Made by a program: the position numbers and the translations under genes. DNA of 64,000 nt from assembly GCA_002352215.1 (NCBI GenBank), contig DEIB01000054.1, positions 1 through 64,000 of the forward strand. The letters are read 5' to 3'. Shown piece by piece: positions 48,940 to 57,223 of the stretch; the first letter of the stretch is position 1, and every line of letters starts with the position of its first letter. The DNA is from Chthonomonas sp. UBA2785. GTDB taxonomy: Bacteria > Armatimonadota > Fimbriimonadia > Fimbriimonadales > Fimbriimonadaceae. The notes under the pieces were generated by a model that saw only the letters and a program-made list of their open reading frames with translations, did not search any database and was not told where the DNA came from.

Positions 48940-50885
48940 CCCGGTCGGCTTCGTTCGGGCACCGCAAATCGCCGCGCCAGGTCGCTAGCGGTGAGCTCTA
49001 GCTTGCGCCGACCCGAGGGGAGCACCAGGTTCCACCGGATGGGCGTGACTTCAAACTCCCAATCGGCCTCGCTTTCTCGCCACATCACAAACAGGCGTTC
49101 GCCATCAAAGTCCATGCCTTTAAGCTGGCTCACCAGCCCCATATGGCGGCGTAGCCATCCCCGGAACTGAATCCGGTCTGGCGTAATCCGCAGGGTGCCG
49201 CTCCGGCGATGGCCATCCTTCACCCACACCGCGCGCCCGCTCCAGCACAAGGCATTGGCCTCGCCATCCAGCCCCAATTCACCTTGGCCGTAGGCAAGCC
49301 GCAGGGCATCGTTGAAGAGTTCTTCCAGGTCGTCTTCCTCTTCGGCCGTGGGCAGATCCCGGGCGATACGGTGCCACGTGCCTAGGTCGTGGATTTGCCC
49401 GAGATGCTCGGCAATGGGGTTGGATTCGGCCCGCACGAGCTTCAGCCCTTGCGGAGTGGTGTCGAACTCCACGTCTCCGCTGCGGCACACCAAGCCGGGG
49501 TTGGCGGTGGTCTGCCCCACGGCCACCCACGGCACAATATCCTTGCGCAGGGCACGCAGAGAGTAGCCACGCTCGTAGCCGCTCCCGGTGAGTGGCGAAA
49601 GAAGGGTGAAGTATCCGTTCTCCGTGTGGCCCCGGGCATCACACTTGGGGCACATGCCGTTGCCCAGCCCCATCTCGCCGGTAGCGGCGAGTTCGGCCCA
49701 TTCGCGCATCGTCCAGGCGTCTCCGTCTGGTCCGAGTTGCCAGGTCTTGTCGGCGGCAGGGGCCAGCGCTTGGTCGCAGTCTTCGCAGATGAAGAGTTCT
49801 CGCTCGGTCAGGGTGCCCGTGTCCGGCTGGGCATGGCACCAGGCGCACTTCCATCCCGTTTTGGTCTTGATCAGCAACCCACGGTCACACTCGGGACAGG
49901 CGGGGCGGCGTTTGCTCGTGGTGCGGTGTCGCAGAACTCCGGTTTGGCAAGCCGGGCACATGCCTTCTCGGGCCTGGTACGCCGACCAGCGCCCGGCCAA
50001 GCACACCGGGCAAGTGTTGGCCTTGGCGGGCTTGGGGTCTTCCAGAACATCACCGCACGCGGGGCACTCGCGCCGAGCAAACTTCAAATCCTGCAACGCG
50101 ACCCGGATGGCGTCCAGATGCCGCCAAGTGGGAAGGGATGGAGGCACCGATTCGAAGGCCCAAGCGGATCGAGCCTGCATGGCATTGACGGGACGCACCG
50201 CCGGGTCTAGGGCCCGCCATGGGGTCAGGGCATCAGGGCCGGTCGGCGGGTGCAGGCCATCGAGGAGCGCGGCAAGCGCAAAGAGGTCGCGGGACGGCAG
50301 GTGCATCCGGCGGCGGTCGCGGCCTTCTGGCGTCGGGTCGGTCAGGTCGTCTTGATCAAGCCGGTCGGCCAGCCAGTTGCGGGCTACGCCCATTCCGCCC
50401 AGCCACGGACGTCCATCTTCATCCAAGAAGACAGCCCGGGGCGTCACATCCCCGTGTATCCAGCCGTGCGCGTGCCACTGCTCAATGATGAGGAGGAGGC
50501 GTTGCGCCCAGCGGTCCCGTTCAAGGGTGTCGAGTGTAACGGACGTTTCGTCGAGCCGCACGGCCCCGGGGATGGCGTCCGTCACCCACCATAAAGTGCC
50601 ACCCTCAAAACCCACCCATTCGGCCCCCAGCCAAGGGATGCCCAGGCGCGGGGGCACGGCCAGCAAAGCGCGCCGTACCAGGTGGGCTAGCATGCGCCGC
50701 TCGTCTGTTCCGAGGCCCTTGGTTGCGGTCTCAGCGAGGCACCACGCCCACTTCTCCGCCCCCGTGGCCACCTCTTGCGCCAAGAAAACCGGATGCACAG
50801 GGTCCGCCCATTTGAGTTCCCCCCGCAGGTAGCGGCCATCGGCCATGGGGGTCATCGGGGCCAGAAGGGAAGGCGGCTGACTCAC
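48936..50885 (-). CDS. Kinase-like protein with multiple zinc ribbons
   Basis: The 649-residue protein (GTG 50885; ATG 50855 is an alternative) has a protein-kinase-like N-terminal half. WIHGDVTPRAVFLDEDG (about 142-158) matches the catalytic HxDxxPxN loop, and SRDLFALAALLDGL (about 198-211) the helix after the activation loop. The DFG aspartate is replaced (LGGMG) and no VAIK lysine is visible. From residue 274 to 415 come seven CxxC knuckles (C274/277, C292/295, C310/313, C330/333, C347/350, C367/370, C412/415), enough for three to four zinc ribbons. The C-terminal 230 residues are unrecognised. It may be a pseudokinase scaffold; partners are unknown. Confidence 0.7.
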   Translation of the reverse strand: MSQPPSLLAPMTPMADGRYLRGELKWADPVHPVFLAQEVATGAEKWAWCLAETATKGLGTDERRMLAHLVRRALLAVPPRLGIPWLGAEWVGFEGGTLWWVTDAIPGAVRLDETSVTLDTLERDRWAQRLLLIIEQWHAHGWIHGDVTPRAVFLDEDGRPWLGGMGVARNWLADRLDQDDLTDPTPEGRDRRRMHLPSRDLFALAALLDGLHPPTGPDALTPWRALDPAVRPVNAMQARSAWAFESVPPSLPTWRHLDAIRVALQDLKFARRECPACGDVLEDPKPAKANTCPVCLAGRWSAYQAREGMCPACQTGVLRHRTTSKRRPACPECDRGLLIKTKTGWKCAWCHAQPDTGTLTERELFICEDCDQALAPAADKTWQLGPDGDAWTMREWAELAATGEMGLGNGMCPKCDARGHTENGYFTLLSPLTGSGYERGYSLRALRKDIVPWVAVGQTTANPGLVCRSGDVEFDTTPQGLKLVRAESNPIAEHLGQIHDLGTWHRIARDLPTAEEEDDLEELFNDALRLAYGQGELGLDGEANALCWSGRAVWVKDGHRRSGTLRITPDRIQFRGWLRRHMGLVSQLKGMDFDGERLFVMWRESEADWEFEVTPIRWNLVLPSGRRKLELTASDLARRFAVPERSRPG

Positions 50886-50905
50886 AGACGTTCTTAGTAA
50901 CAAGA

Positions 50906-50911
50906 TACACT
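50906..50911 (+). promoter_or_regulatory. -10 box (TACACT) for leaderless secreted-protein/ligA operon
   Basis: TACACT ends 7 bases before the ATG at 50919. Confidence 0.55.
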
Positions 50912-50918
50912 TTTCTCT

Positions 50919-51902
50919 ATGCTCACCTCTTGGGTTTTGGCCGGTACCCTGCTTTATGCGGCCCCGCAAGGGACGACGCACGACTACACCCTCAAGGCCA
51001 CGTTCGATGGTTTCTTGCCGATTCTAGGCGGCAACACCGGCGTGGTGGAAACCAACATGGTGGTGCGGGTGGACGGCCTGACGAACGGCAGCGAGACCCT
51101 GAAGGCCGCCAGCGAGATCACCGCCTTCGATATCGCCTTCAACGGCGCCAAGCTGCCCCTGGGGCTGGAAAGTGTGCAGGAATTCTTCCCGCGCACCACG
51201 ATTGAGTTCTCCCCGGCGGGTCGCATTAGCAAGACCAACGCGCCCGACCTCACCCTGCCCGTGCGCCTGCCGGGCCTGGACGCCAAGCGCTTCCCGGACA
51301 TCACCTACGTCCCCATCGAATTCGATGCGAAAACGGCGGAGGTGGCGCAGGAGTGGACCTTCGAGCGCACGTTTGATGGCGCGCCGATGGTCTACCGTTG
51401 CCGCTTGGAGAGCCTGACGGCCACCCACGCCGTGGTCTCCGTGAACATCGCCCAGGAACTGAACTACCTGGAGAACGAAGCCCTGGAAGTGGTGAAGGAA
51501 GAGAAGGATGCCTATAGCCGTGTAAAGGCCAAGCTCACGGGCTCGGGGCAGGTGATTTTTGAGCGCGAAGCCGGGGCCGTGGCCCGGGTAGTGATGACGA
51601 ACGACTCGGCAAGCCAAGTCACAAACATCAAGACCGGTGAGACGATTGAGCGCAAGCTCAAAACGACCTTTGTGGTGGACCGCAAGGGCGCCAAGCTGCC
51701 AGAAGCGGGAGTGATCCAGGCCAAGGTGCGCGAAGTGTCCATTTGGGATCGCGTGCGTTCTAGCGCCGCGACCGCGCCGGCCCTGGCCAGCGTGTGGTGG
51801 CAAAAGATCAAGCCGAACCTGGCCATGAACGCGCAGGAAGCGTGGCAACGCACCTTCCGCTGGGCCTTGGAATTGTGGCAGCGCGTGGGTCCGGGGGCGT
51901 GA
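50919..51902 (+). CDS. Secreted protein of unknown function
   Basis: The 327-residue product has a signal peptide (about 1-15, ending YAAPQ) and a beta-rich body with alternating charged strands, no cysteine pair and no motif I recognise. A helical tail with many Trp residues (ASVWWQKIKPN, RTFRWALELWQRVG) ends the protein. It is the first gene of a run and its stop overlaps the ligA start (GTGA), although a role shared with the ligase is unlikely. Confidence 0.7.
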   Translation: MLTSWVLAGTLLYAAPQGTTHDYTLKATFDGFLPILGGNTGVVETNMVVRVDGLTNGSETLKAASEITAFDIAFNGAKLPLGLESVQEFFPRTTIEFSPAGRISKTNAPDLTLPVRLPGLDAKRFPDITYVPIEFDAKTAEVAQEWTFERTFDGAPMVYRCRLESLTATHAVVSVNIAQELNYLENEALEVVKEEKDAYSRVKAKLTGSGQVIFEREAGAVARVVMTNDSASQVTNIKTGETIERKLKTTFVVDRKGAKLPEAGVIQAKVREVSIWDRVRSSAATAPALASVWWQKIKPNLAMNAQEAWQRTFRWALELWQRVGPGA

Positions 51903-53914
51903 ACGCCGCTGAGCGCGCCGCCTGGCTGCGTGACGAACTCCATCGCCATAACCGCCTCTATTACGTCGACAACGCGCCGGAGATCAGTGACACCGAGTAC
52001 GACCGGCTCCTCCGCGAACTGAGCGACCTCGAGACGGCCCATCCGGAGTTACTGACGCCCGACAGCCCCACCCAAACCGTGGGGGTCGCGCCCGTGGCGG
52101 CGTTTGGTGAAGTGCGGCACCGGGTTCCGATGCTCTCGCTGGACAACGCCTTTGACGAAGCCGAACTCCAGGCTTTCGACCAGCGGGTTCGGAGGTTCTT
52201 GGCGCAAGACGAGCCTGTGCGATACGTGGTGGAACTCAAGCTGGACGGGGTGAGCCTGAGCCTAACCTACGAAGATGGTCTGCTCACCCAGGCCGCCACC
52301 CGCGGGGATGGCACCACCGGCGAAATGGTGACGGCCAACGCCCGCACGGTGCGCGGCGTGCCCCTGCGCCTGGCCGGAGCGGCCCCGGGATTGATCGAAA
52401 TTCGTGGGGAAGTCTTGATGACCCGCGCCGACTTTGCCCGGCTAAACGATGAGAAGCTGGCCCGCGGAGAAACACCCTTTGTAAACCCGCGCAACGCCGC
52501 CAGCGGGGGGCTGCGCCAACTCGATAGCCGCCTGACCCGAGAGCGGCGGTTGCGGTTCTTTGGCTACACCTTCGGGGCCATTGAGGGGCCGGCGGTGCCG
52601 GAAGACCAAGGCGCGCGCCTGGCCTGGCTACGCGAAATGGGGGTGCCGGTGGCCGCCCACGCCGAGGAGTGCCCGGACATTGAGGCCGTCATCCAGGCCA
52701 TTGCCCGTGTGCAGGCGCAGCGGCCTGACTTGCCGTTCGACATTGACGGTGTGGTCATCAAGGTCGCCGATGGCGCCCTGCGAGAACGCCTGGGCGACAC
52801 CGCCCGGGGACCGCGCTGGGCGATTGCTTACAAGTTTCCGGCCGAGCAGGCCATGACCCGCATGCACGCCATCACTTGGCAAGTGGGGCGGACCGGTTTG
52901 GTGGTGCCCGTGGCCGAACTCGACCCGATTTATGTGGGCGGCGTCACCATCAGCCGCGCGACCCTGCACAACCCCAGCGAACTCCGCCGCAAGGACGTCC
53001 GCGTGGGTGACACCGTGATTGTCCAGCGGGCGGGGGACGTCATCCCCGAGGTCGTGGGGCCGGTGCTCGAACGTCGCCCGGAGGGCACCGAACCTGTGCC
53101 CGTGCCAACGGAGTGCCCGGTGTGCGGCACGCCTTTGCTTTACGGGGAAGGGGACATCCTGCTGCGCTGCTCTAACAAGCGGGCATGCCCGGCCCAGCTC
53201 TTGGCGGGCATCATCCACTTCGTTTCGCGCGGCGCGATGGACATTGCGGGCCTGGGCGAAAAGCAGATTCAATTCTTCCTGGACAAGGGATGGATCAGCG
53301 ACATTCCCAGCCTCTACGAACTCGGCCGGCACCGCGAGGCGATGGTGAACGAACCCGGCCTGGGCCAGCAGAGCGTGGACAATATCCTGGCGGCGATTGA
53401 GGAGAGCAAGACGCGGCCGTTGTCGCGGGTCATCATCGGCCTGGGTATCCGGTTTGTGGGGGAGAAGACTTCGATCGACCTCGCCACGGCCTTCGGTAAT
53501 CTCGACGCCTTGGCCGTGGCCGACGAGGCACGTCTTCAAGCGGTGCCCGACATCGGGGAGCGCACGGCCGCCGAGATTGTCACCTGGTTTGCCGACGACG
53601 AGAACCAGACGTTGCTGGAACGGCTGAAAGCCCACGTCAACCCCACTCTGGCCGACCTGGAGCCCCTGGGCGACCAGTTTGCCGGGCAGACCGTGGTCTT
53701 CACCGGCAAGCTCGAGACCATGACCCGCGAGGAAGCCGAAGCCTATGTGCGGCGGCACGGGGGCACTCCCGCCGGGAGCGTGAGCAAGAAGACGAACCTG
53801 GTGGTCTACGGGCCGGGGGCGGGGAGCAAGCTGGCCAAGGCCGAGCAACTGGGCGTGCCGCTGATGACCGAAGCCGAATTCTGCGAGCAGTACCGCCCGC
53901 TCGAATCGCCGTGA
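51899..53914 (+). CDS. ligA: NAD-dependent DNA ligase
   Basis: The 671-residue replicative ligase has the Ia domain (LHRHNRLYYVDNAPEISDTEYD), the adenylation lysine K114 in ELKLDGVSLSL, the OB fold, a four-cysteine zinc finger (CPVC, CSNKRAC), helix-hairpin-helix repeats and a C-terminal BRCT domain (FAGQTVVFTGKLETMTREEA). GTG 51899 is preferred to upstream starts because it begins at the conserved N-terminus and overlaps the previous stop. Confidence 0.98.
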   Translation: MNAAERAAWLRDELHRHNRLYYVDNAPEISDTEYDRLLRELSDLETAHPELLTPDSPTQTVGVAPVAAFGEVRHRVPMLSLDNAFDEAELQAFDQRVRRFLAQDEPVRYVVELKLDGVSLSLTYEDGLLTQAATRGDGTTGEMVTANARTVRGVPLRLAGAAPGLIEIRGEVLMTRADFARLNDEKLARGETPFVNPRNAASGGLRQLDSRLTRERRLRFFGYTFGAIEGPAVPEDQGARLAWLREMGVPVAAHAEECPDIEAVIQAIARVQAQRPDLPFDIDGVVIKVADGALRERLGDTARGPRWAIAYKFPAEQAMTRMHAITWQVGRTGLVVPVAELDPIYVGGVTISRATLHNPSELRRKDVRVGDTVIVQRAGDVIPEVVGPVLERRPEGTEPVPVPTECPVCGTPLLYGEGDILLRCSNKRACPAQLLAGIIHFVSRGAMDIAGLGEKQIQFFLDKGWISDIPSLYELGRHREAMVNEPGLGQQSVDNILAAIEESKTRPLSRVIIGLGIRFVGEKTSIDLATAFGNLDALAVADEARLQAVPDIGERTAAEIVTWFADDENQTLLERLKAHVNPTLADLEPLGDQFAGQTVVFTGKLETMTREEAEAYVRRHGGTPAGSVSKKTNLVVYGPGAGSKLAKAEQLGVPLMTEAEFCEQYRPLESP

Positions 53915-54744
53915 CAGTTATTAAGCTTGTGCCCGGGTCGCTGGACTTGCCGCAGTGCGTGACGAGCGGCATGGTGTTCCGGTGGACGGAAACCGCCCCC
54001 GGGGAGTGGCACGGCGCGGATGGTCCGCACGAGTGGCGGCTGCACTGGCACCCGGACCGCATCGAGCTCTTTCACGGCGATGCCGACGCCCTGCGCTCGT
54101 TGCTCCGCCTGGACGAAGATTTGGAGGCGGTGCGCCAAGCCATTGCCGCCGCCGACCCCGACCTCGCCGCTTGCTGGGACGCTCGGCCGGGATTTCGTCT
54201 GCTTCGTCCCCTCGACCCGGTGGAGGCCACCATCGGCTTCCTCTGCACCAGCAACAACAGTCTCCACCGCATTGTGCCGATGGTGCGCTGGCTGGCCGCC
54301 CGCACCCCCGGGCATGCCTTCCCGGACCTGGATATCATCGCCAGCCTCTCCGAACACGAGTTGAGAGAAGCCCGCTTCGGCTACCGCGCCGTCACTATCC
54401 CCCGCGCCGCCGCCCAACTGGCCGCTGATGGAGGCCGCGCCCATCTCCTCAACCTCCGGCAAGCCCCCTACGAGGAAGCCAAGGCGTACCTCCTCACCCT
54501 GCCCGGGGTGGGGCCGAAGTTGGCCGATTGCATCGCGCTCTTTGCCCTGCACCACACCGCCGCCGTGCCCGTGGATACTCACGTGTGGCAGCAAGCGGTT
54601 CGCCGCTATTTCCCCGAATGGGCCGGTCAATCGCTGACCCCCGCCCGCATGAACCAGGTGGGAGATGCCCTACGGAACCGCTTTGGCATTCACGCGGCTT
54701 GGGCACAGCAGTTACTCTTTCAGGAGAACCTGCGCCCCGCTTGA
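53911..54744 (+). CDS. ogg: 8-oxoguanine DNA glycosylase/AP lyase (OGG1 type)
   Basis: The 277-residue HhH-GPD repair enzyme has the OGG1-type N-terminal domain (SGMVFRWTETAPGEWHG), the SNNSLHRIVPMV helix, and the HhH motif LPGVGPKLADCIAL with catalytic Lys K203 followed by D222 in VPVDTHVWQ. It excises oxidised guanine and nicks the strand. OGG1-type rather than MutM/Nei in bacteria is less common but known. GTG 53911 overlaps the ligA stop, forming a repair pair. Confidence 0.9.
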   Translation: MTVIKLVPGSLDLPQCVTSGMVFRWTETAPGEWHGADGPHEWRLHWHPDRIELFHGDADALRSLLRLDEDLEAVRQAIAAADPDLAACWDARPGFRLLRPLDPVEATIGFLCTSNNSLHRIVPMVRWLAARTPGHAFPDLDIIASLSEHELREARFGYRAVTIPRAAAQLAADGGRAHLLNLRQAPYEEAKAYLLTLPGVGPKLADCIALFALHHTAAVPVDTHVWQQAVRRYFPEWAGQSLTPARMNQVGDALRNRFGIHAAWAQQLLFQENLRPA

Positions 54745-54747
54745 ACG

Positions 54748-54753
54748 TACAAT
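54748..54753 (+). promoter_or_regulatory. -10 box (TACAAT) for leaderless secreted-protein gene
   Basis: TACAAT ends 6 bases before the ATG at 54760 and begins 3 bases after the ogg stop. Confidence 0.6.
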
Positions 54754-54759
54754 ATCTGT

Positions 54760-55602
54760 ATGTCCCTCACCGCTCTGGTTCTCGGCGCAATGGCAATGCA
54801 GTCGGCGCGCAATTACGGCATTCCGCAGGACTTCATGGAGGTGGACGATTCGCGTCTCACCGAGCTGAGCGGGCTGGGCAGTAGCCCGTTCCAGGACGGC
54901 GTGTTCTATGGCCACAACGACAGTGGGGACACGGCGCGGTTCTTCCGCATGAGCCGCGAGGGCCGTATTACGGCCACCTTCACCCTCACGGGTGCGACGG
55001 CCAAGGACTGGGAAGATATGGCGGTGGTGAACATTGCCGGGCGCGCGTGGGTGTATCTGGCCGACATCGGCGACAACAACCGGCAGCGCGCAGACGTGGT
55101 GATCTATCGCACCCGCGAACCCGAAGCCGGGGTGGCCTCTCGCACCCTCACTTTTGAGACTTATCGCTTGAAGTACCCTGACGGCCCGCGAGACGCCGAG
55201 GCGTTCTTGGTGGACCCGCGCAACGGCGATTTCTACATCGTGAGCAAGGCCGCGACCGGGAGTGCGGTGTATCACTTGCCCGCACCGGCCCGGAGCGGCG
55301 GCTATCGCCTGACCAAGCTCGGGGATTTGCCCATCGCCACGGGTGGTCTGGGTGGAAACCTGGTGACCGCCGCCGACTGGAGTCCCGACGGCAAGTACGT
55401 GGTGGTGCGCACCTACTCCGGCGCCCGCGAATACCCCGTACCCGCCAACCGACGCGACTGGTTTAAGCAGCCGCACGTCACTGTAGAACTGCCGGTGGAG
55501 AAGCAAGGCGAGGCCATTTGCTACAACCGATCCTCCAATGCGCTGATCTCAGGGAGCGAGGGCCGACCCGCTCTGTTTGCCATCATTCCCCTGGAACCCT
55601 GA
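54760..55602 (+). CDS. Secreted beta-propeller-like protein of unknown function
   Basis: The 280-residue protein begins with a short hydrophobic stretch (about 1-14) that may be an export signal. Repeating blade-like segments follow, such as GVFYGHNDSGDTARFFRM, AKDWEDMAVVNIAG and VYLADIGDNNRQR, the pattern of esterase-like or SdiA-regulated propeller proteins. DWEDMA and ADIGDNN recur in that group and may bind Ca2+. No enzymatic residues can be named. It has its own -10 box and a hairpin right after the stop. Confidence 0.7.
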   Translation: MSLTALVLGAMAMQSARNYGIPQDFMEVDDSRLTELSGLGSSPFQDGVFYGHNDSGDTARFFRMSREGRITATFTLTGATAKDWEDMAVVNIAGRAWVYLADIGDNNRQRADVVIYRTREPEAGVASRTLTFETYRLKYPDGPRDAEAFLVDPRNGDFYIVSKAATGSAVYHLPAPARSGGYRLTKLGDLPIATGGLGGNLVTAADWSPDGKYVVVRTYSGAREYPVPANRRDWFKQPHVTVELPVEKQGEAICYNRSSNALISGSEGRPALFAIIPLEP

Positions 55603-55603
55603 T

Positions 55604-55627
55604 TTCTTGCGCTGAATGGCGCAAGAA
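55604..55627 (+). terminator. Hairpin after the propeller-like gene
   Basis: TTCTTGCGC / GCGCAAGAA is a perfect 9-base stem with a 6-base loop one base after the stop codon. No T run follows, so termination efficiency is unclear. Confidence 0.6.
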
Positions 55628-55781
55628 TCATGGCCTTAGGCGCGGTTCTCAGGGAAAAAAGGGTCCCTTGGTCTGGGTCCGGAGGGTCGGAGGTGGGGAA
55701 AAGTCGGTGCACCGCCAACAAACCAGGGGGTAGCGTCTTTTCGCTCGGGCGGCGTTTCTGCGTAGCTCGAACCACCCAGTT
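55628..55781 (+). other. Possible structured leader of the G5/3D gene
   Basis: These 154 bases contain several possible pairings: AGCG-TCTTTT-CGCT (about 55733-55746), an outer CCGCC/GGCGG pair, and GGG(N)CCC around 55659. G-rich runs are frequent. Wall-hydrolase genes often carry riboswitch leaders, but I could not match the conserved cores of the c-di-AMP (ydaO) or c-di-GMP classes. No coding sequence is evident here. Confidence 0.25.
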
Positions 55782-56444
55782 ATGCGGCGTGAACTTACAT
55801 TCGTCGGGGTCCTCGTGGCCCTTGCGATGATAGAAAGTGCAGATGCGAACGGCAAGCTCATGCCGAACGTGTTTGCCGAAAGAATTACTTATTCGGTGCC
55901 CACCCAGGCGGCAGCGCCCGCCCCCAATACCTATGTGCTGGATGACAGTCTGCCCGTGGGCAAGATTGTGGATGGCGGTGGTGGCGTTCCGGGTTTTGTG
56001 GAGCGCACCGTGGCCCGGCTTTGGGTCGAAGGTGAACTCAAGTCCGAAACCGTGGTGGCGGAGCGCGAAATTCCGGCCATTCCCGGAAGCAAGCGCATCT
56101 CCTCGATTGGCTTTGATGTGCCGCACAAGCAACTGACGCTGGCGCGCACAATGACCGTGGAATCCACGGCCTACACCCCCGATGCCGGCCTGGGCAGCCG
56201 CGCCACGTTCCGGACGGCCACCGGCCGCCGCGCCGAGTTCGGCGTGATTGCGGTGGACCCGCGCGTCATCCCGCTGAACACCTTGGTGTTTGTCGAAGGT
56301 TACGGCCTGGCCCTAGCCTGCGATACCGGCGGCGCCATCAAAGGGAATAAGATCGACGTGTGCGTCACGACGAATCGAACCGCCCGCATCTGGGGACGTC
56401 GAAACGTTCGGATTCACGTCTTCAAGGAACGGATCACGCGGTAA
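55782..56444 (+). CDS. G5 and 3D domain secreted cell-wall protein (YabE/YocH type)
   Basis: The 220-residue protein has a signal peptide (about 1-22, ESADA), a G5-like beta domain (about 65-105, VPGFVERTVARLWVEGELKS) and a C-terminal 3D domain (about 125-215) with ESTAYTPDAG and the three-aspartate signature ending ACDTGGAIKGNKIDV. 3D domains are lytic-transglycosylase-like (MltA fold) and act on peptidoglycan. In Bacillus the G5/3D gene yabE also lies next to ksgA, the same order as here, which supports orthology. Confidence 0.88.
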   Translation: MRRELTFVGVLVALAMIESADANGKLMPNVFAERITYSVPTQAAAPAPNTYVLDDSLPVGKIVDGGGGVPGFVERTVARLWVEGELKSETVVAEREIPAIPGSKRISSIGFDVPHKQLTLARTMTVESTAYTPDAGLGSRATFRTATGRRAEFGVIAVDPRVIPLNTLVFVEGYGLALACDTGGAIKGNKIDVCVTTNRTARIWGRRNVRIHVFKERITR

Positions 56445-57223
56445 TCGCGCCCGTATCTGAACGGCTTCGTCGGTTCGGCATCCGAGCCGACAAAGCCCTT
56501 GGCCAGCACTTCTTGGTCTCGGAAGGGGCCGTCCGCCGCATCACCGAGAGCGTGGCGGACATGGCGGGCATTCTTGAAGTTGGCCCCGGCCCCGGCGCCA
56601 TCACCCTCCCGCTGAGCCTCGCCCACCCCGTTCTGGCCATCGAGCTTGATGAACGCTGGCGTGATCTCCTCGCGCACTATTGCCCCGATGTCGAGGTGAT
56701 CTACCAAGATGCTTTGCAGGCCGACCTGGCCACGCATCTGGAGGCTCTTCCCGCCCCCCGCGCCATCGTCAGCAACATGCCGTACAACATCACCGGGCCG
56801 CTGCTGGCCGCTTTCTCGGCCCAGGCCGGGCGGGTGGAACGCCTGGTGCTGATGATGCAGAAGGAGGTGGCCGACCGGATCATCGCCCCGGCGGGTGATG
56901 CGAAGCGCGGTGCACTCTCGGTGGTGATGCAAGCTCAATTCGCCGTGAAGTGGCAACAAACGGTGCCGCCGGGGGCCTTTGCGCCGCCCCCCAAGGTGCA
57001 AAGCGCGGTGCTGGAGTTCACGCCCCGGGCGGTGCTGCCAGCGGGGTGGGCGGAGTTCGTCCACGCCAGTTTCCGGCAACCGCGTAAGACGCTCGCCAAT
57101 AACTTAAGAGAACGCGGCGGCGCGGCGCTCATTGATTCGGCGGGCCTGGCAGCCTCCATCCGCCCGCACCAACTCACTGAAGCGGAGTGGCAAACACTAT
57201 GGAGTCACTCGAAAGCCAACTGA
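56360..57223 (+). CDS. ksgA: 16S rRNA dimethyladenosine transferase
   Basis: KsgA dimethylates two adenosines near the 3' end of 16S rRNA. RRFGIRADKALGQHFLVSE is the N-terminal hallmark, LEVGPGPGAITLPL the SAM site and SNMPYNITGPLL the catalytic NxxY-type motif. Conserved sequence begins near 56460, yet no ATG, GTG or TTG in frame occurs there. The only standard start is GTG 56360, which overlaps the 3D gene by 85 bases and adds about 35 non-conserved residues. A rare start codon (ATC near 56448) or an indel is the alternative. The 3' end overlaps queG. Confidence 0.9.
   Translation: MRHDESNRPHLGTSKRSDSRLQGTDHAVIAPVSERLRRFGIRADKALGQHFLVSEGAVRRITESVADMAGILEVGPGPGAITLPLSLAHPVLAIELDERWRDLLAHYCPDVEVIYQDALQADLATHLEALPAPRAIVSNMPYNITGPLLAAFSAQAGRVERLVLMMQKEVADRIIAPAGDAKRGALSVVMQAQFAVKWQQTVPPGAFAPPPKVQSAVLEFTPRAVLPAGWAEFVHASFRQPRKTLANNLRERGGAALIDSAGLAASIRPHQLTEAEWQTLWSHSKAN

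Noticed and set aside
55628..55781. c-di-AMP (ydaO) riboswitch
   Set aside because: Position before a wall-hydrolase-type gene fits, but I could not find the conserved core segments.
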